From assembly GCF_049897565.1 (NCBI RefSeq), contig NZ_JAFCWM010000022.1:1-64000 (forward strand): a stretch of 64,000 bases of DNA, read 5' to 3'. This DNA comes from JAFCUW01 sp049897565. GTDB taxonomy: Bacteria > Pseudomonadota > Gammaproteobacteria > Burkholderiales > Burkholderiaceae_D. Positions 28,792 to 37,300 of the stretch are shown here, in pieces. Both the position numbers and the translations under genes were made by a program. Positions within the stretch are counted from its first letter, which is position 1. The number at the start of each line of letters is the position of its first letter. Under the pieces are notes generated by a model. It was not told the origin of the DNA. It made no database searches and was given only the letters and a program-made list of their open reading frames with translations.

Positions 28792-30615
28792 TCATTCGTG
28801 TGGTGGTCTGGATTGCTTGTTGGCCGCGATCCAGCGATCCACCTTCGCTTCGAGCAGCGACAACGGCAGCGTGCCATCGCCCAGCACTACCTGGTGGAAC
28901 GCCGGCAGACTGAACTTCGGACCCAGCGCGGCAGTCGCGCGCGCCCGCAACTGCGCGATCTTCAGCGATCCGATCTTGTACCCCAGCGCCTGTCCCGGCC
29001 ACACCATGTAGCGCTCCGTCTCGCTCTTGGCGACGTCGGAGTAGCCCAGCGTATCCTTCATGTACTGGATAGACTGCTCGCGCGTCCACCCCTTCGCATG
29101 CATGCCGGTGTCGACCACCAGCCGCACCGCCCGCAGCATCTCGTCGCTCAAGTGGCCGAAGTAATCCTCCGGCTTGTCGAACAGCCCCATCTCCTTGCCC
29201 AGCGTTTCCGCATACAGCGCCCACCCTTCGGTGAACGCGTTGTTGCCGCCGAATTTACGGAAGTTCGGCAGGTTCAGTTCCTGCAGCAGCGCGATATGGA
29301 AGTGGTGCCCCGGCTGCCCTTCGTGCAGGAACAAGGTCACCATGCCGGTGCTGCCGTACTGCTTCGGATCGTTCACCACCGACCAGAACACGCCAGGCCG
29401 CGAGCCGTCCGCCGCCGGCGCCGTGTAGTGGTCGGACGCCGTCGCGCGGCTCAGTTCAGGCTCGAGCCGCAGGTCGAGCGGCGCCTTCGGCGTCAGCGTG
29501 AACAGCGCCGGCAGCTTGGTGCGCAGCTTCGCATCGAGCTCGCGGTACACGTCGATCACCTGCTTCTCCGTGGTGAACGGGCGGTACTTCTCCTGTTCCG
29601 CGACCCACGTCGGCAAGCCGTTGGCCGGCCCGGTGTAGCCCATTTTCGGTCCGACCACGCCAAACTCGCGCTGGATGCGCGCCACTTCCTGCAGGCCGAT
29701 TGCGTGGATTTCTTCCGGCGTCATCGTCGTCGTGGTCTGGCTGGCCACGCGTGCCATGTACCACTCCATGCCACCTGGCAGTGCGCTCCAGCCGGTGCTG
29801 GTGCGCGCCGCCGGAATGTATTCGTTCTCGAGGAACGTGGCCAGCCGCGCCAGTGCCGGCGCCAGCTTCTTGTCGATCGTCAGGCGGTACGCCGCGGTGA
29901 GCGATTTTTTATCGGCCGCCGAAAAGCCGGCCGGCAGGTTGGTGATCGGCGTATAGAAGATGCTCGCTTCCGGCGTCGCGCTGACCAGCTTCTTGAACTG
30001 GGGCAGGGCGGACAGCATCGGCGCCTTCGGCTGCGTGATGCCCTGCTTGACGCCTTCGCGCATGTTGGCGATCGCCTGGTCGATCCACGCCGGCAGCTGG
30101 TTCAGCCGGTTCAGGTAAGCCCTGTAGCCCTTGACGCTGGTGAGCGACTGCGCCGCCTGGCCGCCGGCGTAGTTCGCCAGCGTCACCGGCATGCTGTCCA
30201 TCTGGTCGATCGGCAGCAGGTGCTGCGGGAACTTCTCCAGGCTGAGGATCGATCGCAGTTCGTATGCCAGGATGTCGTAATTGACCTGGCCCTTCGCGCT
30301 CAGCGCATTGCGCGAAATGCTGCGCAGCTTGTCCTGAAAGCCGCGATACAGCCCGTACTGGCGCGCGCGCATCGTCGGGCTGATCGACATGCCGATCTGG
30401 TCGTCGAAGCGGCCGTCGCCGTTTTCGGTCGCGCCAACCGGCTCGAAGCGCGCCACCGCATCGTAGTACTGGCTGGCCAGCAGGTCGAGCTGTTTGCCGG
30501 CTTGTGTGGCGCCGGCGGTATGTGCGGCGGCTGCCTTGGCCGTGGCCGCGCCGGCTGGCGCGCAGGCGATCAGGATCGCGGCGCCGATCGCGCCGAGCGT
30601 GAAGTGCTGTTTCAT
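28792..30615 (-). CDS. Secreted DUF885 family zinc metallopeptidase-like protein
   Basis: The 607-residue product has a signal peptide (LIACAPAGAATA) and is a full-length DUF885 protein. Its predicted zinc site is FLHEGQPGHHFH (HExxxxHH-type) followed by AFTEGWALYAE. DUF885 members are widespread in Gram-negative bacteria and are thought to be peptidases of the thermolysin-like gluzincin group; the substrate is unknown. AGGAA precedes the ATG at 30615. It lies 17 bases after the LivJ-like binding-protein gene and is probably co-transcribed with it. Confidence 0.85.
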   Translation of the reverse strand: MKQHFTLGAIGAAILIACAPAGAATAKAAAAHTAGATQAGKQLDLLASQYYDAVARFEPVGATENGDGRFDDQIGMSISPTMRARQYGLYRGFQDKLRSISRNALSAKGQVNYDILAYELRSILSLEKFPQHLLPIDQMDSMPVTLANYAGGQAAQSLTSVKGYRAYLNRLNQLPAWIDQAIANMREGVKQGITQPKAPMLSALPQFKKLVSATPEASIFYTPITNLPAGFSAADKKSLTAAYRLTIDKKLAPALARLATFLENEYIPAARTSTGWSALPGGMEWYMARVASQTTTTMTPEEIHAIGLQEVARIQREFGVVGPKMGYTGPANGLPTWVAEQEKYRPFTTEKQVIDVYRELDAKLRTKLPALFTLTPKAPLDLRLEPELSRATASDHYTAPAADGSRPGVFWSVVNDPKQYGSTGMVTLFLHEGQPGHHFHIALLQELNLPNFRKFGGNNAFTEGWALYAETLGKEMGLFDKPEDYFGHLSDEMLRAVRLVVDTGMHAKGWTREQSIQYMKDTLGYSDVAKSETERYMVWPGQALGYKIGSLKIAQLRARATAALGPKFSLPAFHQVVLGDGTLPLSLLEAKVDRWIAANKQSRPPHE

Positions 30616-30632
30616 GGGTTCCTGCCTTTTTG

Positions 30633-31763
30633 TTAGTAGCTTGCGAGCGGCACCGGAACGCCGTCCTTGAAGGTGTAGATCGTCACCGTCGACGTCTTCA
30701 GGTTGCCCTTGGCGTCGTACGCGTAGTTGCCGACCACGCCCTTGTGGCTCATGTTGTGCATCGCCGTCGCCACCACCGACGGGTCGAGCGAACTGGCGCT
30801 GCGGATGGCCTGCGCGATGAACATCGTCTGGTCGTAGAACGGCGCCGCATACACGTCGGGATTCTGCTTGAAGCGCGCCTTGTAGCGGGCCTGGAACGCC
30901 GGCCCCGCTGCCTGCTTCTCGAGCATCGCGCCGGCCTGCGCGCACAGCACGTTGCTGCCGACCGCGTCGCCGCCAAGCTTGCCCATCTCGGGGCTGCACA
31001 GGGTGTCGCCACCAAGCAGCCTGGCGTTCAGGCCGAGCTGGCGCATCTGGCGCGCCATAGGCGCTGCCTGCGGCGCGTAGCCGCCGAAGAAGATCGCATC
31101 GACCTTCTTCGATTTGAGCGCCGTCAGGATGGCGGCGAAGTCGGTCGCCTTGTCGGTGGTGAATTCATGCGCGGCGATGGTCATGCCGGCCGCCTTGGCC
31201 TGGCGCTTGAATTCGGTGGCGATGCCCTGGCCGAACGCGGTGCGGTCGTCGATCACGCCGACGTTCTTCAGCTTGAGCTGCTTGGCCGCATAGTTCGCCA
31301 CCGAGGAGCCGACCTGGGTGTCGCTGGCGACGATGCGAAACACCGCGCCGTAGCCGCTTTCGGTGATCTTCGGATTGGTGCCGACGGTCGACATCACGAT
31401 GCCGGCGTCGTTGTACACGCGCGACGCGGGAATTGCCACGCCCGAATTGTAAGGGCCGAGCACGAAGCGCACGCCGGCGTCGGCAAACTTCTGCGCGACG
31501 ATGACGCCGGCCTTCGGGTCGCCCTGGTCGTCTTCCGACATCAGTTCGAACCTGAGCGTCTTGCCGCCCACCGCCGCGCCTTTTTTGGCGTTGAGTTCTT
31601 CGATGGCGAGACGCACGCCGTTTTCGTTGTCCTTGCCGGCGAACGCGTTGGCGCCCGACAGCGGGCCGGAAAGGCCGATCCTGACCACCTGGTCTTGGGC
31701 GCTGGCGGCGCCGCACAGCATCAGCGACGCCAGCGCCAGCGGAATGATTTTTTTACGGGTCAT
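30633..31763 (-). CDS. Branched-chain amino acid ABC transporter binding protein (LivJ-like)
   Basis: The 376-residue product has a signal peptide (LMLCGAASAQDQ) and the type I periplasmic binding fold of the leucine/isoleucine/valine-binding family: VVRIGLSGPLSGANAFAGKD, GVRFVLGPYNSG, and the hinge region VDAIFFGGYAPQAAPM. Membrane and ATPase components are absent on both sides, so it must use a transporter encoded elsewhere or act as a sensor. It is the middle gene of a minus-strand unit with a DecR-like regulator upstream (22 bases) and the DUF885 peptidase downstream. A TCTCCAGG-type site (AGGAGA on the sense strand) precedes the start. Confidence 0.9.
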   Translation of the reverse strand: MTRKKIIPLALASLMLCGAASAQDQVVRIGLSGPLSGANAFAGKDNENGVRLAIEELNAKKGAAVGGKTLRFELMSEDDQGDPKAGVIVAQKFADAGVRFVLGPYNSGVAIPASRVYNDAGIVMSTVGTNPKITESGYGAVFRIVASDTQVGSSVANYAAKQLKLKNVGVIDDRTAFGQGIATEFKRQAKAAGMTIAAHEFTTDKATDFAAILTALKSKKVDAIFFGGYAPQAAPMARQMRQLGLNARLLGGDTLCSPEMGKLGGDAVGSNVLCAQAGAMLEKQAAGPAFQARYKARFKQNPDVYAAPFYDQTMFIAQAIRSASSLDPSVVATAMHNMSHKGVVGNYAYDAKGNLKTSTVTIYTFKDGVPVPLASY

Positions 31764-31785
31764 CGGAAAATCTCCTGGTGGTTTT

Positions 31786-32274
31786 TTATGTGGGCAGCTT
31801 ATGCGCGATCAGGTCGAGCGGCAGCGCCGTCGAGTACTTGATCTGCTCCATCGAAAACGCCGACGACACCCCGGTCAGGTTCGCCGTCGTGATCAGCTTC
31901 TTGTAGAACCGGTCGTAGCCGCCGATGTCGGTGGTGACCACCTTCAGCAGGTAGTCGACGTCGCCGCTCATGCGGTGAAACTCGAGCACCTCCGGCAGCG
32001 CGATCACCGCGGCGGCGAAGCGCGCCAGCCACGCTTCATCGTGGATGGTGGTGCGCACGCTGACGAACACCGTCACCGGCAGCCCCACCTTGTTGCGGTT
32101 GATGAGGCTCACCCGGCTTTCGATGTAGCCCTCTTCCTCGAGACGCTTGACGCGCTTCCAGCACGGCGTGCTCGAAAGCCCCACGCGCTCGGCCAGGCTG
32201 GCGATCGACAGCGTGGCGTCGCCCTGCAAGGCGGCCAGTATCGCGCAATCGAACTTATCGAGTGAATTCATCAT
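31786..32274 (-). CDS. Lrp/AsnC family regulator, DecR-like
   Basis: The 162-residue product has an N-terminal winged helix (LSIASLAERVGLSSTPCWKRVKRLEEEG, in part) and a C-terminal RAM ligand-binding domain. Two stretches, PCWKRVKRLE and FSMEQIKYSTALPL, closely resemble E. coli DecR (YbaO), the cysteine-responsive activator of cysteine degradation. The resemblance is from memory, not an alignment search. It is divergent from a cysteine desulfurase gene 138 bases away, which supports a cysteine/sulfur role. Two adjacent ATGs (32274, 32271) could start it; neither has a strong ribosome binding site. Confidence 0.85.
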   Translation of the reverse strand: MMNSLDKFDCAILAALQGDATLSIASLAERVGLSSTPCWKRVKRLEEEGYIESRVSLINRNKVGLPVTVFVSVRTTIHDEAWLARFAAAVIALPEVLEFHRMSGDVDYLLKVVTTDIGGYDRFYKKLITTANLTGVSSAFSMEQIKYSTALPLDLIAHKLPT

Positions 32275-32411
32275 CGCTTTTCGCTCATATCGGAATGTCC
32301 ATGCTGGATTCAATGAAATAAAGAGAAAATATAGCATGTATTCCCTTGGGCAACGCCGTACCATATTACCCAACAAAATCGCATTCAACACCTCTTTTTG
32401 ATCGTCCCGCC
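32275..32411. promoter_or_regulatory. Divergent control region, regulator / cysteine desulfurase
   Basis: The 137-base gap contains an AT-rich core (about 32305-32345, ATTCAATGAAATAAAGAG and nearby AAAATATAG) in otherwise GC-rich DNA. Lrp-type proteins bind such DNA between their own gene and a divergent target. This is the probable operator; no exact site could be defined. Confidence 0.5.
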
Positions 32412-33950
32412 ATGCACAGCGAAATCTACCTCGACGCCAACGCCACGTCGCCCACCCTGCCCGCGGCGATCGCCGCCGCCGCCGATGCGCTCGGCCAGCG
32501 CTTCGGCAACCCGGGCAGCAGCCACGCGGCTGGCCTGAAGGCCAAGGCGATGCTCGACGCCGTGCGTGCGCGGGCGCGTGGCCTGATCGGCGCGGGCGAC
32601 GGCCAGCTGACGTTTACCAGCGGCGCCACCGAAGCGATCCAGACGGCGGTGCTGTCGGCGCTGTGCGCGGTGCGCGCGCGCCAGCTGCAGGGCCTACCGG
32701 TGGGCGAACTGCTGCTGTACGGCGCCACCGAACACAAAGCGGTGCCCGAATGCCTGGCGCACTGGAACGCGCTGCTCGGCACCGGCCTGGCGCTGTGCGC
32801 GCTGCCGGTCGACGGCGACGGCCTGCACCGGCTCGACGTGCTGCGCGAGCTGGCGCCGCGCGCGGCCATGGTCTGCACCATGGCCGCCAACAACGAGACC
32901 GGCGTCATTTCAGACCTGGCCGGCATCGAAGCGGTGCTGGCCGACTGCGCGCCCGCCGCCCTGTGGATGGTCGACAGCGTGCAGGCGCTCGGCAAGCTGC
33001 ATCTCGACCTGGCCGCCACCCGCATCGACTACGCGCCGTTTTCCGGCCACAAGCTGTACGCGCCGAAGGGCATCGGCATGCTGTACGCGCGCGCCGGCGC
33101 GCCCTACACCGCGCTGATGGCCGGCGGCGGACAGGAAACCGGGCAGCGCTCCGGCACCGAGAACATGGCCGGCATCGCCGCCCTCGGCGCGGTGCTGCGG
33201 GCGCTGGAAGACGGTGACGGCTTCAGTGCAGCGGCCCAGCTGGCGCGGTTTCGCGAGCAGCTGACCGACGCCCTGCGCCAGGCATTCCCCGGCGTGGTCT
33301 TCAACATGCCGTTCGCCGGCTCGCTGCCGACCACCCTCAATTTCTCGGTACCTGGCATGGCCGGCAAGGAGCTGCTCGACCTGTTCGACGCCGCCGCCGT
33401 GCGCGTCAGCGCCGGTTCGGCCTGTTCCGCCGCGCGCGCCGCGCCAAGCTTCGTGCTCGAGGCGATGGGCCTGCCGGCGTGGCGCTGCGCCGCCGCGGTG
33501 CGCATGTCGTTCGGGCCGATGGCCGACCAGGCCTTCATCGACGCTGCGTGCGCGCGCATCCGGCGCTGCGGCGAAGCCTGGCGCGCCTGTGCAGGCCTGG
33601 TGCGCGATGCCGCCGCGCTCGACAGCGGCGGCACCGACTGCACGGGCGCCGTGCTGGCGCCGGAGGCGCTGCAAGCGTTCCTGCTGGCGCACCCGGATGC
33701 GCGCCTGGTCGACGTGCGCGAAAGCTTCGAATACGCGCTCGGCCAGGCGCCGGCCGGCAGCCACGGCGTCGAGAACGTGCCGCTGTCGCGCCTGCGCGGC
33801 GAGGCCGCCGAATGGCTGCGCGGCGAGCAGCCGCCGCTGGTGTTCATCTGCCGCAGCGGCAGCCGCAGCCTGAAGGCGCTGCACTACCTGCATTCGCTCG
33901 GCTACCGCAACGCCTTTCATGTTGCCGGCGGCTTGGCGCTGGCCGCCTAA
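32412..33950 (+). CDS. Cysteine desulfurase-rhodanese fusion protein
   Basis: The 512-residue product joins two sulfur-transfer domains. Residues 1-390 are a class V PLP enzyme of the IscS/NifS type: YLDANATSPTLP at the start, AANNETGVISDL, PLP lysine Lys214 (FSGHKLYAPKG), and the persulfide-forming Cys338 in GSACSAA. Residues about 415-512 are a rhodanese domain with VDVRESFEY and active Cys480 in FICRSGSRS. Together they would take sulfur from cysteine as a persulfide and pass it to the rhodanese cysteine, then to an acceptor. No isc or suf genes are nearby. The ATG at 32412 starts the conserved domain. Confidence 0.9.
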   Translation: MHSEIYLDANATSPTLPAAIAAAADALGQRFGNPGSSHAAGLKAKAMLDAVRARARGLIGAGDGQLTFTSGATEAIQTAVLSALCAVRARQLQGLPVGELLLYGATEHKAVPECLAHWNALLGTGLALCALPVDGDGLHRLDVLRELAPRAAMVCTMAANNETGVISDLAGIEAVLADCAPAALWMVDSVQALGKLHLDLAATRIDYAPFSGHKLYAPKGIGMLYARAGAPYTALMAGGGQETGQRSGTENMAGIAALGAVLRALEDGDGFSAAAQLARFREQLTDALRQAFPGVVFNMPFAGSLPTTLNFSVPGMAGKELLDLFDAAAVRVSAGSACSAARAAPSFVLEAMGLPAWRCAAAVRMSFGPMADQAFIDAACARIRRCGEAWRACAGLVRDAAALDSGGTDCTGAVLAPEALQAFLLAHPDARLVDVRESFEYALGQAPAGSHGVENVPLSRLRGEAAEWLRGEQPPLVFICRSGSRSLKALHYLHSLGYRNAFHVAGGLALAA

Positions 33951-33959
33951 GCACCGGGT

Positions 33960-33990
33960 CCACCGGGGGGCCACCGGGGGGCCACCGGGG
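33960..33990 (+). repeat. Short tandem repeat beside the 34.0-kb palindrome
   Basis: An 11-base unit CCACCGGGGGG is repeated almost three times (33960-33970, 33971-33981, 33982-33990), followed by two CCGGGGTCAGTG copies leading into the palindrome. It looks like slippage or partial duplication of the palindrome edge. Confidence 0.75.
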
Positions 33991-34000
33991 TCAGTGCTAC

Positions 34001-34088
34001 CGGGGTCAGTGCCGACATTCGGACACGGCCTCAGCGCTACAGACCGGAGCGCGGATGAGCCTGTGTCCGATTGTCGGCACTGACCCCG
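34001..34088 (+). repeat. REP-like inverted repeat, copy 1
   Basis: The 26-base arms at 34001-34026 and 34063-34088 are reverse complements with one mismatch; the core is AGTGCCGACATTCGGACAC. The 36-base spacer holds a further CTCA/TGAG pair. The same element recurs at 49271-49357 with arms nearly identical in sequence. It lies between the desulfurase-rhodanese gene and the glucan synthase and could end transcription of the former. Confidence 0.9.
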
Positions 34089-34304
34089 CTGTGAGGTGGC
34101 ACGCGGCCAGGGGCCTCGCGCTGGGCGCCTGCGCAGGTCCCGCCACGGGCTGGCCGAGGCGTACTGTACGCTGGCGCACAGTCATTTGCGCCGCCATGCG
34201 GTACCATCGAAGCAGCCGTTCGCTCATGCTTTCCCGCTTTGAACCGACCCGGTCGCAACCCGCTGTGTGGCGGATTGGCAGCTCACGCCTTTGCGAGGTC
34301 ACCG
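34089..34304. other. Upstream region of the glucan synthase gene
   Basis: About 215 bases without a gene. It ends in a GAGG site (34295-34298) six bases before the TTG start at 34305. No convincing promoter pair was found. The repeat elements just upstream are listed separately. Confidence 0.5.
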
Positions 34305-37300
34305 TTGAAACAAGAAAAAACTATCCTGGCGGAAACGCTTTATACGTGGAAGAACGCCAACGGCGGCGCCGAGGACGACGAGCTGCCACTGCGCTCCGAA
34401 CTGTTCAGCGCCGCCCAGATGGCGGCCCACGGCAAGCACCTGGCCGCGCGCCACCAGTTGAGCAAACGCGGCGGGCCGGACCGCCTGCTGGCGCGGCTGA
34501 GCGAAAACGCCGAGGTCATTGCCGGCACCTGCGCCGAGCTGACCGCCGCCATCAAGGCCGGACGCCAGATTACCCCGGCTTCCGAATGGCTGCTCGATAA
34601 CCTCTACCTGATCGAAGAGCAGATCCGCACCGCGCGCCGCCACCTGCCGAAAAACTACAGCAGGGAGCTGCCGCGCCTGTCGAACGGAGAAGCGGGCGGC
34701 AATCCGCGCGTCTACCAGATCGCCCTAGAGATCATCTCGCACGGCGACGGCCGCGTCGATCCCGAGAGCCTGGCGCGTTTCGTCGACGCCTACCAGGACA
34801 GCGCGCCGCTCAAGCTGGGCGAGCTGTGGGCCATTCCGATCATGCTGCGCATCGCGCTCATCGAGAACCTGCGCCGGGTCGCCGCGCGCGTCTACGACAA
34901 CCGCACCCAGCGCGACCAAGCCAACACCTGGGCCGACCAGATGAGCGAGACGGCCGAGAAGAATCCGAGCGACCTGATTTTGCTGGTGGCCGACATGGCG
35001 CGCTCCGGCCAGCCGATGACAAGCGGCTTCGTCGCCGAACTGGCGCGCCGCCTGCAGGGACAAAGTTCGGCGCTGACGCTGGCGCTGCAATGGGTCACCA
35101 CGCGGCTGGCCGACATGGGCCTGACCATCGAACAGCAGATCCAGTCCGAGATCCAGCAGCAGGCCGCCGACCAGGTCACCATCAGCAACAGCATCGGCAG
35201 CCTGCGCTTCCTCGGCACGATGGACTGGCGCGAATTCGTCGAGACCATGAGCGCGGTCGAACAGACCTTGCGCTGCGACCCGGCCGACACCTACGGCAAG
35301 ATGGACTTCGCCACGCGCGACAACTACCGCCACATCGTCGAGCAGCTGGCCAAGCGCTGCAGCCACACCGAAGTGCAGGTCGCCGAACAGGCGCTCGAAC
35401 TGGCGCAGGCCAATCGCGCGCCGGCCCAGGGTGGGCTCGACATGCGCACCCGCCACATCGGCTACTACCTGGTCGGCGCCGGCCTGCCGGCGCTGGAAAA
35501 ACGCCTGCAGGTGCACGCCGCGCCCGGCGCCGCACTCGCCACCGTCGGCCGCGCCGCGCCGCTGGCCGTCTACCTCGGCGCCATCGTGCTGTTTACCGCG
35601 CTGTTTACCGCCACCGTCACCTTGACCGCATGGCGCGGCGGCCTCGAAGGCGCGCTGCTGGTGCTGCTGGCGACGCTGGCGGCGATCGGCTCGAGCCAGC
35701 TGGCGCTGGCGCTGGTGAACTTCATGGCCACCCAGCTGACGCAACCGCACCCGCTGCCGCGCATGGACTTCAAGGACGGCATTCCGGACGACGCCCGCGC
35801 CATGGTGGTGGTGCCGACCTTGATCTACAGCGCCGAGAACGTCGCCGCGCTGTGCGAGATGCTCGAAGTGCGCTACCTGGCCAACCGCGATCCGGGCCTG
35901 CGCTTTTGCCTGCTGACCGACTTCGCCGACGCCCCCGCCGAGGTGATGCCGGAAGACGCCGAACTGGTGGCGCTGGCCAGCGCCGCCATCGCCCAGCTCA
36001 ACGCCAAGTACCACGATCCCGAGGGGCCCGGCCCGCTCGGCTTGCCGGTGCTCGACGGCGTGCCCGACATCGACATGCCGCCGCAGCCTTTCCTGCTGCT
36101 GCACCGCCCGCGCGTCTGGAGTGAAGGCGAACGCGCCTGGATCGGCCATGAGCGCAAGCGCGGCAAGCTGGCCGACCTGAACGCGTTCCTGCGCGGCGGC
36201 GCGCGCGACAAGTTCTCCGCCGTGGTAGGCGACACCGACGGCCTGCTCAATATCCGCTACGTCATCACGCTCGACACCGACACCCAGCTGCCGCGCGATT
36301 CGGCGCGCCAGTTCATCGCCACCATGGCGCACCCGCTCAACCAGCCGAAGCTCGACGCTTCCGGACGCCGCGTCATCGAAGGCTACGGCATCCTGCAGCC
36401 GCGCGTGACCGCCTCGCTGCCGAGCGAAAACTCGTCGCGCTACGAGCGCCTGTGCGGCGGCGAAGCCGGCATCGACCCCTATACCCGCACCGTTTCCGAC
36501 GTCTACCAGGACGTGTTCTACGAAGGCTCCTTCATCGGCAAGGGCATCTACGATGTCGACACCTTCGAGCGCCTGCTCGGCAACCGCCTGCCCGACAACC
36601 AGATCCTCAGCCACGACCTGCTCGAAGGCTGCTACCTGCGCGCCGGCCTGCTGTCGGACGCCCAGCTCTACGAGACCTACCCGCCGCGCTACAGCGACGA
36701 CGTCAGCCGCCGCCACCGCTGGATCCGCGGCGACTGGCAGCTGGCCGGCTGGCTGCTGCCGCGGGTGCCCGGCTTTAACGGCAAGCGCGAGCCGAATCCG
36801 CTGTCGGCGCTGTCGCGCTGGAAGCTGTTCGACAACCTGCGCCGTTCGCTGGTGGCGCCGGTGCTGACCGTGCTGCTGCTGCTGTGCTGGGCGATGCTGC
36901 CGTCGCCGTGGTTCTGGAGCGCCGCCATCCTGGCCGTGATCTTCCTGCCTACGTTCGTCAACGCGCTGTTTGGCCTGATCGAAAAGCCGCACGACATCAG
37001 CTGGGGCCAGCACATGGCCGGCGGCCTGTCGAGCCTGCGCATCATGTTCGCCCACGCCGTGCTGCAAATGGCTTTCCTGCCATACGAAGCGTGGTTCAGC
37101 CTCGACGCCATCGTGCGCACCGGCTGGCGCATGCTCGCCTCGCACCGCCGCCTGCTCGAATGGCGCCCGTCCAACCTGGCGCGCTCGTCGACCGACATGG
37201 AAACGAACTGGAAGCGCATGTGGTTCTCGCCGGCGCTGGCCGTCGGTGGCGCGCTGATGCTGTCGTACTACAATCCGGGCGCGCTGTTTGCCGCCGCGCC

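Noticed and set aside
33951..34304. CRISPR-like array because of the repeated GGGG/CCACC units
   Set aside because: The units are an 11-base tandem repeat and palindrome arms, without spacers of uniform length or cas genes.
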